Below, one piece after another: positions 1 to 5,980 of a stretch of DNA of 6,499 bases (positions are counted from its first letter, which is position 1; every line of letters starts with the position of its first letter). Made by a program: the position numbers and the translations under genes. The stretch comes from Desulfuromonadales bacterium (GTDB lineage Bacteria > Desulfobacterota > Desulfuromonadia > Desulfuromonadales > BM103), in assembly GCA_030614505.1 (NCBI GenBank), contig JAUWTX010000124.1:1-6499 (forward strand), written 5' to 3'. The notes beneath the pieces are model-generated. The model saw only the letters and a list, made by a program, of their open reading frames with translations, searched no databases and was not told where the DNA came from.

Positions 1-1
1 G

Positions 2-1093
2 ACTGAAAGAGGCCTGAAGGAAAGCATGGCACAGACCAAGCTTTTACTGAATTCGGCCGCTGAGGGTATTTATGGTCTCGACCTTGAGGGGAACTGTACT
101 TTCTGTAATCCGGCCTGCCTCAGCTTGCTTGGCTTTGAAAAGGAAAGTGAACTGCTCGATATCAACCTGCACCAACTGATTCATCACACGCGGACAGATG
201 GGACACCCTACCCCGCTGAAGATTGTGCCATTTGCCATGCGTATCAACGCAACAGTGAAGTTCACCTGGAAGACGAAGTCTTCTGGCGTAAAGATGGCAG
301 CAGTCTTCCTGTCGAGTATTGGTCTTATCCTTTGCACCGGGGTAACCAGACGATCGGTGCGGTCGTCTCGTTCCTGGACATCACCGAGCGTAAGTTCGTC
401 GAGCAAAAGCTGATGGCCGCCAATCAGGAACTGGATGCTTTTGTTTATACGGTTTCCCATGATTTACGCACCCCCATTTCTGCAGTCGTCGGTTATGCCG
501 ACCTGATCAAGGAAACCTATGCGAGCGAATTGAGCGAGGAAGTCCGGGAACTTATTAATATAATCGAGCAGCAGGGGGACAAGATGTCACTGCTGGTTGA
601 GGATCTCCTTGCTTTGGCTAGAGCCGGTAACATTAAGTCTCCCGCCACGCCGGTTGATACCAATGATGCTCTCAAATATGTACTCACTGAACTGGATCAC
701 AAGATTGTCAGCGTCGGGGCGAAAGTTGTGGTTGGGGATTTGCCGGATATCCTGGTACCGGAATCATTGTTGATCGAGATTTTTGAAAACCTGATTGGCA
801 ATGCGCTGCGTTATGCCTGCACTAACGGAGGGCTCGTTGAGGTTGGAGGAGAACGTACCGGGAAGATGGTTCGCTTCTATGTCCGTGACCACGGGCAGGG
901 TATTCCAAAGGAAGAACAAAACAAAATTTTCGACGTATTCTACCGTGGTTCGACAGGAGAAAAAATGACCGGAAGTGGTGTTGGCCTCGCTACTGTGCAA
1001 AAAATTGCCCGCTTATACGGGGGGCAGGCCAAGGTTGAAGACACCCCAGGCGGTGGGGCCACTTTCTGGGTTGAGTTGAATGATGCGTTATAG
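2..1093 (+). CDS. PAS-domain sensor histidine kinase (5' end outside the window)
   Basis: Sensor kinase of a two-component system. Residue numbers count from the ATG at 26. A PAS sensory domain spans about 1-125, starting with the KLLLNSAAEGIYGLD motif and ending in DITERK. The HisKA dimerisation domain follows, with H-box SHDLRTPI and the likely phospho-acceptor His145 (codon 458-460). The HATPase_c domain has N-box NLIGNALRY (Asn259), G1 DHGQGIP, F-box IFDVFYRG and G2 GSGVGLA (316-320), so it looks catalytically intact. No membrane segment is visible in the part present. The frame is open upstream of the ATG to base 2, giving TERGLKES, which looks like the usual linker before a PAS domain. 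No good ribosome site precedes the ATG, so the real start is probably outside and more sensor domains may precede. The protein ends after the ATPase domain with no receiver domain. The partner regulator and signal are unknown. Fold and class are secure; the start is not. Confidence 0.93.
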   Translation, partial: TERGLKESMAQTKLLLNSAAEGIYGLDLEGNCTFCNPACLSLLGFEKESELLDINLHQLIHHTRTDGTPYPAEDCAICHAYQRNSEVHLEDEVFWRKDGSSLPVEYWSYPLHRGNQTIGAVVSFLDITERKFVEQKLMAANQELDAFVYTVSHDLRTPISAVVGYADLIKETYASELSEEVRELINIIEQQGDKMSLLVEDLLALARAGNIKSPATPVDTNDALKYVLTELDHKIVSVGAKVVVGDLPDILVPESLLIEIFENLIGNALRYACTNGGLVEVGGERTGKMVRFYVRDHGQGIPKEEQNKIFDVFYRGSTGEKMTGSGVGLATVQKIARLYGGQAKVEDTPGGGATFWVELNDAL

Positions 1094-1170
1094 TATGAAG
1101 TGCTTTGTAGTGATAGCCTCTGCCGCCAACTCCCACAGAACTCCTGCAAGATAAACAACCTTTTGCAACA

Positions 1171-1174
1171 GAGG
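1171..1174 (+). promoter_or_regulatory. ribosome binding site deciding the TTG start of tadA
   Basis: GAGG within AGAGGAA, five bases before TTG at 1180. It supports the TTG start over the in-frame ATG at 1213, which has no such site and would remove the first 11 residues. Confidence 0.6.
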
Positions 1175-1179
1175 AATCC

Positions 1180-1668
1180 TTGAATCTATCAACAAATCAG
1201 ACTGTCCTCTATATGCAGGCTGCACTTGACGAGGCCAATGTCGCCAAGGCTCTGGGTGAGGTGCCGATTGGTGCGGTCATTGTTTTCGATGGCGAAGTCA
1301 TCGGTCGTGGCCACAACTTGCGTGAAACAAGTAACGACCCGACCACCCACGCCGAGATGGTGGCAATTCGCCAGGCCGCAGAACATATCGGTCACTGGCG
1401 CCTGCTCGACACTACCCTCTACGTCACCCTCGAACCCTGTGTGATGTGCATGGGAGCAATCATCCTGGCGCGCATTCCGCGCCTGGTTTATGCTTGCCGC
1501 GATCCACGAGCCGGCGCCGTCGGTTCAATTTACGATTTTGCACAGGACGAGCGGTTCAATCACAAAGTCGAAGTCACCGAGGGTGTGCTTGGTACGGAAT
1601 GCAGTCAACTGCTCAGTGGCTTTTTTCAGGAATTAAGAGCTGGAAAAAAATCACAAAAGACATTATAA
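1180..1668 (+). CDS. tadA: tRNA-specific adenosine deaminase TadA
   Basis: Zinc-dependent deaminase that converts the wobble adenosine-34 of tRNA-Arg(ACG) to inosine, letting one tRNA read several CGN codons. It is 162 residues long, close to the usual size. The zinc and catalytic motif HAE is at 57-59 (His57 ligand, Glu59 proton shuttle), and PCVMC at 86-90 gives ligands Cys87 and Cys90. These are the same numbers as in E. coli TadA. Family landmarks EVPIGAV, TLYVTLEPCVMC, the D-RAGAVGS segment and the NHKVEVTEGVL segment are all present. The start is a TTG with a good GAGG site; beginning at the ATG at 1213 would clip the first helix. The gap to the kinase is 86 bases with no clear terminator. 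tRNA-Ser begins 24 bases after the stop. The tail is Lys-rich. Function is secure. Confidence 0.97.
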   Translation: MNLSTNQTVLYMQAALDEANVAKALGEVPIGAVIVFDGEVIGRGHNLRETSNDPTTHAEMVAIRQAAEHIGHWRLLDTTLYVTLEPCVMCMGAIILARIPRLVYACRDPRAGAVGSIYDFAQDERFNHKVEVTEGVLGTECSQLLSGFFQELRAGKKSQKTL

Positions 1669-1669
1669 A
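1641..1669 (+). promoter_or_regulatory. putative promoter of tRNA-Ser, inside the 3' end of tadA
   Basis: A -35-like TGGAAA (1641-1646) is followed by a 17-base spacer and a -10 TATAAA (1664-1669). The stop codon of tadA (1666-1668) lies inside the -10 hexamer. Transcription would begin near 1676, just before the tRNA. The stretch after the -10 (GGGTGTCCCGC) is GC-rich, as is common at stable-RNA promoters under stringent control. Matches are 4/6 and 5/6 to the sigma-70 consensus. Read-through from tadA is the alternative. Confidence 0.42.
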
Positions 1670-1692
1670 GGGTGTCCCGCATGGAATCCTAC

Positions 1693-1780
1693 GGAGGGGT
1701 GTCCGAGCGGCCGAAGGTGACAGATTCGAAATCTGTTGTGGGGCAACCCACCGGGGGTTCGAATCCCCCCCCCTCCGCCA
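1693..1780 (+). tRNA. tRNA-Ser (anticodon CGA, reads UCG)
   Basis: Class II tRNA of 88 bases with encoded CCA (1778-1780). The acceptor stem GGAGGGG (1693-1699) pairs fully with CCCCTCC (1770-1776), and the discriminator base is G1777. The anticodon stem ACAGA/TCTGT (1720-1724, 1732-1736) closes the loop TTCGAAA, giving anticodon CGA at 1727-1729. The long variable arm typical of serine tRNAs is GTGGG/CCCAC (1738-1742, 1747-1751) with a GCAA loop. The T-stem GGGGG/CCCCC (1753-1757, 1765-1769) holds loop TTCGAAT. The tRNA sits between tadA and a strong terminator. tRNA-Ser is not a TadA substrate, so this placement is not functional coupling. Confidence 0.98.
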
Positions 1781-1786
1781 TATTGC

Positions 1787-1820
1787 AAAGGCCCAGTCAG
1801 AAATGACAGGGCCTTTTGTT
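1787..1820 (+). terminator. rho-independent terminator after tRNA-Ser
   Basis: The stem AAAGGCCC (1787-1794) / GGGCCTTT (1809-1816) is extended inward, after an A/A mismatch, by GTCA/TGAC (1796-1799, 1804-1807) with a GAAA tetraloop. It is followed by TTTTGTTCTTT. It begins six bases after the tRNA CCA and would end the tadA/tRNA transcript. Confidence 0.9.
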
Positions 1821-1893
1821 CTTTGAGATTGGTGGGTGCACCAGTCATTCTTCAGACTTGCTCACCCTTACCTCCTCTTGAGGTTATAGAAAT

Positions 1894-1923
1894 AAAAAAA
1901 AGGGCCTCATAACATCAAGGCCC
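1894..1923 (-). terminator. rho-independent terminator on the - strand
   Basis: Read on the - strand, GGGCCT (1923-1918), a ten-base loop and AGGCCC (1907-1902) are followed directly by eight T (1901-1894). This is a textbook terminator pointing left, so something should be transcribed leftward from beyond 1923. No - strand protein gene with a ribosome site is visible there, which is the main reason for proposing a small RNA. Confidence 0.75.
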
Positions 1924-2073
1924 AGGAGGTAACTTTTAGTCCAGCAAGTGGAAAGCTTTTTGGTGTCGTTTTTTAAACAGTGTCCAATTTGCGTCATCCC
2001 AGTGTGGTAGTGCCGCTTGAACGGGTCAGGATCCTGTTCGTAGGGCTCCGGGGTCGGCAACGTGTGATTGTTG
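1894..2073 (-). ncRNA. candidate small RNA, family not recognised
   Basis: This is an inferred leftward transcript of about 180 bases, from a -10-like TATAGT (- strand, 2085-2080) to the oligo-T terminator at 1894-1901. The interval lacks a protein gene with a start signal. Inside it is a hairpin, GAACaGG / CCcGTTC on the - strand (2042-2023), loop ATCCTGA with one A/C mismatch. A weaker UGCCG/CGGCA pairing encloses that hairpin. The length would suit 6S RNA, but I do not see the expected pairing of 5' and 3' halves. The conserved cores of tmRNA, SRP RNA and the c-di-GMP-I riboswitch are also absent. The start is approximate. The evidence is the terminator, the -10 and the structured upstream array; there is no homology. 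Confidence 0.33.
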
Positions 2074-2079
2074 ATCTGC

Positions 2080-2085
2080 ACTATA
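2080..2085 (-). promoter_or_regulatory. putative -10 box of the leftward transcript
   Basis: TATAGT on the - strand, inside the palindrome CACTATAGTG (2079-2088). No acceptable -35 lies 16-18 bases upstream (CGTTTC at 17). If real, this promoter would need an activator, and the phased repeat array begins immediately upstream. Confidence 0.3.
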
Positions 2086-2140
2086 GTGGAAGGGGTGTGA
2101 CAGAAACGTGGGAAAAATGTGAAAAAAACGTGAAGAGTTG
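2086..2140. repeat. five 11-base GTG-headed units with phased A-tracts
   Basis: GTG occurs at 2086, 2097, 2108, 2119 and 2130, exactly 11 bases apart, each followed by a mostly purine octamer. Within this, TGTGACAGAAACGTG (2096-2110) and TGTGAAAAAAACGTG (2118-2132) are direct repeats, 13 of 15 identical and 22 bases apart (two helical turns). A-runs of 3, 5 and 7 are centred near 2105, 2115 and 2125, an arrangement expected to bend DNA. This may be a tandem regulator site or curved upstream element for the - strand promoter at 2080-2085. It could also act on sthA, 145 bases downstream. Confidence 0.5.
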
Positions 2141-2200
2141 TTTATTTGCAGATTATGGTGAAATGATAGACGACTTTCGGGGGAGAAGCTTGCGAGGCTA

Positions 2201-2228
2201 TTGCAAAGTTTCCGGTTTCCTTTATTCT
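2201..2228 (+). promoter_or_regulatory. weak candidate promoter for sthA
   Basis: TTGCAA (2201-2206), a 16-base spacer and TATTCT (2223-2228), each 4/6 to consensus. The start point would be near 2235, leaving a leader of about 40 bases before the sthA ATG. The rest of 2141-2274 shows no other clear element. Confidence 0.27.
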
Positions 2229-2274
2229 TAATGAGCTTGTCTATTTACCCTCATAACGTGAGCCAGGAATTCCT

Positions 2275-3678
2275 ATGGAAGTATTGAAAAAACACTTTGA
2301 TGTCATTGTGATCGGTAGCGGACCGGGCGGTGAAGGCGCTTCGATCATGCTCGCCAAGTCTGGCAAGTCTGTCGCTGTCATTGAAAGCCACACTCTGGTG
2401 GGGGGCGGCTGTACGCATCTGGGGACGATTCCGAGCAAGACACTCATTCATGTGGTCAGGCAGTTCTCCGAGGAGAAGAAAAGCCGTCTTTTCAATCGGG
2501 GCCATCATCATGTGAAGGTGACCTCCGACGATCTTATGGCTGCTGTTAAGGATGTGGTTGATCAGCAGGTCCGTGACCGAGAGGGATTTTACGAGCGTAA
2601 TGGCGTCGAGGTGATTGAAGGATTCGCCCGCTTTGTCGATTCGCACAGTGTCGAGGTAACAGACGAATCGGACAATCATCGTCAATTCACGGCTGATCAT
2701 TTTGTTATTGCGACTGGCTCGCACCCCTACCGTCCTGAGGATATCGATTTCGACAATCCGCGCGTGGTTGATAGCGACACGATTCTGCAGATGCGTGAAC
2801 TGCCCAGTACACTGACTGTGTACGGTGCCGGTGTGATTGGCTGCGAGTACGCATCGGCATTCAAGGATCTTGGTGTGAGAGTCAACCTGATCAACACCCG
2901 CGAGCGCTTACTCGAATATCTCGACGAAGAGATCAGCAATGCCCTCAGCTACCACATGCGTGACGAACAGGGCCTTGTTATTCGTCAGAATGAAGAATAT
3001 GAGCGGGTGGAGGTTAGTGAAACCGGTGTTGTGCTGCACCTGGCCACCGGCAAGGTCATAAAGTCGGACATGCTGTTGTGGGCCAATGGACGCACCGGCA
3101 ATTCTACAGGGTTGGGACTTGAGACAATTGGTATAGAGATCGACCATCGCGGCAACCTTGCGGTGAACGATGCGTATCAGACAGCCCTGTCGCACATCTA
3201 TGCGGTCGGCGACCTTGTTGGTTTTCCCAATCTTGCGAGTGCTGCTTACGATCAGGGGCGCTTTGCCGGCACTCATATCGCCGAGGGGCACTGCGACGAG
3301 CGCCTGGTCAGGGATATCCCGACCGGCATCTACACCTCTCCGGAGATCAGTTGCCTGGGCGGGACAGAACAAGAGTTAACCGAACAGCGCATCCCCTATG
3401 AAGTGGGGCGCTCTTTCTTCCGCAACCTGGCCCGTGGCCAGATCACGGCTCACAAGGCCGGTATGCTCAAGCTGCTCTTTCACCGTGAAATGCTGGAAAT
3501 TCTCGGCATCCACTGCTTCGGCCACAATGCTGCAGAAATTCTCCACATCGGCCAGGCGATCATGGCTCAGCCTGCTCCATACAACAATATCAAGTATTTC
3601 ATCAATACGACGTTCAATTATCCGACCATGGCGGAAGCTTATCGAGTTGCTGCGCTAAACGGGTACAATCGGTTGTAA
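2275..3678 (+). CDS. sthA: soluble (Si-specific) NAD(P)+ transhydrogenase SthA
   Basis: Cytoplasmic FAD flavoprotein that moves hydride between NADPH and NAD+, mainly draining excess NADPH. At 467 residues it matches E. coli SthA (466) almost end to end by eye. FAD-binding GSGPGG is at 14-19, the GGGCTHLGTIPSK segment at 43-55, ATGSHPYRP at 146-154, NAD(P)-binding GAGVIG at 184-189, FAD-contact YAVGDLVGFP at 309-318, and dimerisation-domain signatures NTTFNYPTMAEAYRVAALNG at 444-463. The decisive mark separating it from lipoamide dehydrogenase is the loss of the CX4C disulfide: Cys46 is kept but the second position is Thr51. The C-terminal active-site His of lipoamide dehydrogenase is Asn448 here, as in SthA. 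AGGA (2265-2268) lies six bases before the ATG. It is flanked by long non-coding stretches on both sides and so is probably transcribed alone. Confidence 0.96.
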   Translation: MEVLKKHFDVIVIGSGPGGEGASIMLAKSGKSVAVIESHTLVGGGCTHLGTIPSKTLIHVVRQFSEEKKSRLFNRGHHHVKVTSDDLMAAVKDVVDQQVRDREGFYERNGVEVIEGFARFVDSHSVEVTDESDNHRQFTADHFVIATGSHPYRPEDIDFDNPRVVDSDTILQMRELPSTLTVYGAGVIGCEYASAFKDLGVRVNLINTRERLLEYLDEEISNALSYHMRDEQGLVIRQNEEYERVEVSETGVVLHLATGKVIKSDMLLWANGRTGNSTGLGLETIGIEIDHRGNLAVNDAYQTALSHIYAVGDLVGFPNLASAAYDQGRFAGTHIAEGHCDERLVRDIPTGIYTSPEISCLGGTEQELTEQRIPYEVGRSFFRNLARGQITAHKAGMLKLLFHREMLEILGIHCFGHNAAEILHIGQAIMAQPAPYNNIKYFINTTFNYPTMAEAYRVAALNGYNRL

Positions 3679-3761
3679 GGCAGTAAAAAGCTATAAAGCT
3701 GTAGGGCTGTAAGCTTTAAGGTTTTAACCTTAGAGCCCTAAAGCTTACAGCCTTACAGCTT
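3675..3761. repeat. degenerate GTAAGGCT tandem repeat forming a long palindrome
   Basis: Starting at the sthA stop codon, loose 8-base units resembling GTAAGGCT run in tandem. The block then folds back. Bases 3696-3716 pair with 3741-3761 over 21 positions with one G-T wobble, followed by an eight-base bulge (3733-3740) and an inner TAAGGTT/AACCTTA stem (3717-3723, 3726-3732). As RNA this would be a very stable hairpin. No T-run follows directly, so it is not a standard terminator, though it may stop transcription or protect the sthA mRNA 3' end. A related decayed block lies at 5981-6050. Confidence 0.7.
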
Positions 3762-3771
3762 GTATTCCCCC

Positions 3772-3798
3772 TTGTCTTTTGCCGTAGCTTTGCATAAT
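3772..3798 (+). promoter_or_regulatory. weak candidate promoter upstream of the helicase
   Basis: A -10-like CATAAT (3793-3798) within TTTGCATAATATC, with TTGTCT (3772-3777) 15 bases upstream. The spacer is short; shifting the -10 to TAATAT (3796-3801) gives 18. It lies just after the palindrome and before the leader ORF, where a helicase promoter is expected. Confidence 0.28.
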
Positions 3799-3850
3799 AT
3801 CTGCGAGCGCATTTCAGGGTCACAAAATATTCATCCGACCCGTTAATTCC

Positions 3851-3856
3851 AGGAGA
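3851..3856 (+). promoter_or_regulatory. strong Shine-Dalgarno in front of the leader ORF
   Basis: AGGAGA, seven bases before the ATG at 3864. It is a better ribosome site than the GGAG (3922-3925) that lies 12 bases before the helicase ATG. This suggests ribosomes load here first. Confidence 0.5.
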
Positions 3857-3863
3857 TAAATTG

Positions 3864-3941
3864 ATGTTTCATAATCCTCCGGTCGCACCCTGCGGCAGGG
3901 ATATTTCTGTTAACCTGTTGCGGAGCAGATTGACGCTATGA
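3864..3941 (+). CDS. possible 25-residue leader peptide coupled to the helicase
   Basis: A short frame from ATG 3864 to TGA 3939-3941, beginning MFHNPPVAPCGRD and ending RSRLTL. It follows a strong AGGAGA site. Its stop overlaps the helicase start as ATGA (3938-3941), the usual arrangement for translational coupling by re-initiation. A small GC hairpin, CCCTG/CAGGG (3888-3892, 3896-3900), lies inside. The peptide has no recognised motif, signal sequence or run of one amino acid as in attenuators, so any role is likely to be in the act of translation. The alternative is a chance frame in a 5' leader. Supporting evidence is position and signals only. Confidence 0.4.
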   Translation: MFHNPPVAPCGRDISVNLLRSRLTL

Positions 3942-5974
3942 GTTTGAATTCCCTTAATCCGCAACAGCTGGAAGCAGTGTTGCATACCGAAGGGCCCCTG
4001 TTGTTGCTGGCCGGGGCCGGTTCGGGCAAGACCAAGGTGATCACACACCGGGTGGCGCATTTGGTGGGGTCAAAATGTATTGACCCGGAGCGGGTGCTGG
4101 CGGTTACCTTTACCAACAAAGCTGCACGCGAAATGCAGGCGCGGGTTGCTGGACTGGTCGGTCGCAGCAAGGCGGAACGTATCCAGGTGTCGACTTTTCA
4201 TTCGCTCTGCTGCCGCATCCTGCGTGCTGATATTGAACAGCTCGGTTACAAACGCAACTTCAGTATTTACGGCACCTCCGATCAGCAGCGCCTGATCAAA
4301 GACCTGATGAACAATATCAATGCCGACCATGGTCTCTCGCCCGATACCATCCTCTGGAAGATCTCCGATGCCAAGAACAGTCTGCTGACGCCGGAGAAGT
4401 TTGGCCCCTTCATGCGCGGTGATCTTATCGGCGAGATGGCAAAAGCAGTTTATCCCGAATATCAAAAGAGCCTGAAAAGTTACAACGCCGTTGATTTCGA
4501 CGATTTGATCATGCTGGTGGTACGTCTTTTCGATGAGTTCCCAGAAGTCCAGGAGCGTTACCAGAACCGTTTCCGTTACATCATGGTTGATGAGTATCAG
4601 GACACCAATACCGCCCAGTTCACCCTGATGCAACGGCTCGCCGATAAATGGGGCAATTTCTGCGTGGTCGGTGATGATGACCAGTCGATCTACGGCTGGC
4701 GCGGGGCCGATCCGGGCAATATCCTTGATTTTGAAAAGAACTTTGCCGGAGCCCGTGTCATCAAGCTTGAACAGAACTATCGTTCAACGGCGAATATTCT
4801 CAATGCTGCAAATACGGTGATCAAGCATAATCAGAAACGCAAGGAGAAGACGCTTTGGACCGCAGATGTCGATGGTGAGAAGATAGGCGTGGTCAAGTGC
4901 ATTGATGCCGAAGATGAAGCGCGTGCCGTGATTGAGCGGATTCGTCATAATGTGGACGCTAAGCGTATGGCACATAAGGATCACGCTATTTTGATGCGGA
5001 CCAATGCCCAGACCATGGTCTTTGAGCAGGAACTGCGCTTTGCTGATGTTCCTTATGTGCTGATCGGCGGCCAGCAGTTCTTCGACCGCAAGGAGGTCAA
5101 GGATGCTATTGCCTACCTGCGTTTCATCGTCAACCCTTACGACGAAGTCAACCTGCTACGTATCCTCAATTACCCGCGCCGCGGTATTGGTCGTACTACC
5201 GCCGACTTGTTGATCCGCACTTCGATTGTCAGTAAGGAGCCTCTCTGGAAGGTGATTCGCAAGGCACGCATGATCAAAGGGATCAATGCCAGGGCCGCCG
5301 ACGCCCTGGCAGGGTTTACCACCCTGGTCGAAGATCACAAGCGCTGGTTTCGTAGTGGAGGAAGGCTTGCCGATACGGCAAAAGAGCTGTTCGCCGCAAT
5401 CGGACTTGAAGCGGAATTGCGTCGTGAACCGGATTCACGGGAGAAAGTCGAACGCCGCGTTGAGAATGTTCAGGAGGTTATCAATGCCATCGCCACCTAC
5501 GAGGGGCGCGATAGCAAGCCGACCTTGTCCGGTTTCCTGGAAAAGGTTGCGTTGCTTGATCGTGATGAACCCGGTTCTGACAGCAAGGAGAAAAAGCTGG
5601 CCAAGGATGCTGTGGTGCTGATGAGCTTGCATTCGAGCAAGGGGTTGGAGTTTCCCCACGTGTTCATGCCCGGTTTTGAAGAGGGTTTTTTGCCACACAA
5701 GAAATCGGTGTCCGAAACCTTTGATGTCGACGAAGAGCGCCGCCTCTGCTACGTTGGCATTACCCGTGCCCGGGAGAAACTGACTATCCTGCACGCTGAC
5801 GTGCGCATGAAGTACGGCAAAGCAGAGTCTCGCGAGCTTAGTCGTTTCCTGGCAGAGATCCCTGAAAAAGTGCGTCAGGAGGAAGCGCGAGCCGGGTTTC
5901 ATCTCGCTGCTGCTGATGAAAATATCAGTATGTCAGATATGCTTGCTAAACTGATGGGAGAAGAGGCAGAATAG
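3938..5974 (+). CDS. rep: Rep-type superfamily 1 DNA helicase (UvrD/Rep family)
   Basis: ATP-driven 3'-5' single-strand DNA translocase and helicase, acting at replication forks and in repair. At 678 residues it is close to E. coli Rep (673). All SF1A motifs are intact: Q-motif Gln10 in NPQQ, Walker A AGAGSGKT (25-32), motif Ia TFTNKAAREM (57-66), Walker B VDEYQD (217-222), motif III GDDDQSIYGWRGA (245-257), motif IV KLEQNYRS (276-283), motif V LHSSKGLEFP (564-573) and motif VI EERRLCYVGITRAR (599-612) with Arg610. The GFEEGFLPH segment and SRFLAEIP near the end recall Rep. The roughly 70-residue C-terminal Tudor-like domain of UvrD/PcrA is missing, and only about 35 residues follow SRFLAEIP. 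The start is chosen because the Q-motif follows at the normal distance; its own ribosome site is weak and it overlaps the leader ORF. Family membership is secure; Rep rather than PcrA is a reasoned choice. Confidence 0.93.
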   Translation: MSLNSLNPQQLEAVLHTEGPLLLLAGAGSGKTKVITHRVAHLVGSKCIDPERVLAVTFTNKAAREMQARVAGLVGRSKAERIQVSTFHSLCCRILRADIEQLGYKRNFSIYGTSDQQRLIKDLMNNINADHGLSPDTILWKISDAKNSLLTPEKFGPFMRGDLIGEMAKAVYPEYQKSLKSYNAVDFDDLIMLVVRLFDEFPEVQERYQNRFRYIMVDEYQDTNTAQFTLMQRLADKWGNFCVVGDDDQSIYGWRGADPGNILDFEKNFAGARVIKLEQNYRSTANILNAANTVIKHNQKRKEKTLWTADVDGEKIGVVKCIDAEDEARAVIERIRHNVDAKRMAHKDHAILMRTNAQTMVFEQELRFADVPYVLIGGQQFFDRKEVKDAIAYLRFIVNPYDEVNLLRILNYPRRGIGRTTADLLIRTSIVSKEPLWKVIRKARMIKGINARAADALAGFTTLVEDHKRWFRSGGRLADTAKELFAAIGLEAELRREPDSREKVERRVENVQEVINAIATYEGRDSKPTLSGFLEKVALLDRDEPGSDSKEKKLAKDAVVLMSLHSSKGLEFPHVFMPGFEEGFLPHKKSVSETFDVDEERRLCYVGITRAREKLTILHADVRMKYGKAESRELSRFLAEIPEKVRQEEARAGFHLAAADENISMSDMLAKLMGEEAE

Positions 5975-5980
5975 GAACGG

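Noticed and set aside
224..238. CAICH (residues 67-71 of the kinase) as a c-type haem motif
   Set aside because: It lies in the common DGTPYP-EDC insert of a PAS domain with no export signal or membrane segment in view, and related PAS inserts usually lack the second Cys and His. Probably chance, although Cys67 and Cys70 could still be redox-active.
1693..1780. tRNA-Ser as an integration (att) site
   Set aside because: No integrase gene and no repeat of the tRNA 3' end elsewhere in the window.
1884..2081. 65-codon - strand open frame in the small RNA interval
   Set aside because: The first 30 or so codons have coding-like GC-rich third positions. However, the only start is a GTG inside the -10 palindrome without a ribosome site, and the frame reads through the terminator stem and its T-run. 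A fragment of an old gene cannot be excluded.
2086..2102. Sigma-54-like TGTCAC-N5-TTCCA on the - strand
   Set aside because: The near-invariant GG of the -24 element and GC of the -12 element are both broken.
2096..2132. CRP/FNR-type site from the two TGTGA words
   Set aside because: The words are direct repeats 22 bases apart; there is no TCACA inverted partner at the required spacing, so no palindromic site.
1980..2231. 83-codon + strand open frame upstream of sthA
   Set aside because: GTG start with no ribosome site, no recognisable domain, and it runs through the phased repeat and promoter region.
3817..3841. GGGTC/GACCC inverted repeat upstream of the leader ORF
   Set aside because: Only five base pairs around a 15-base spacer, too weak to call an operator or a structured leader.
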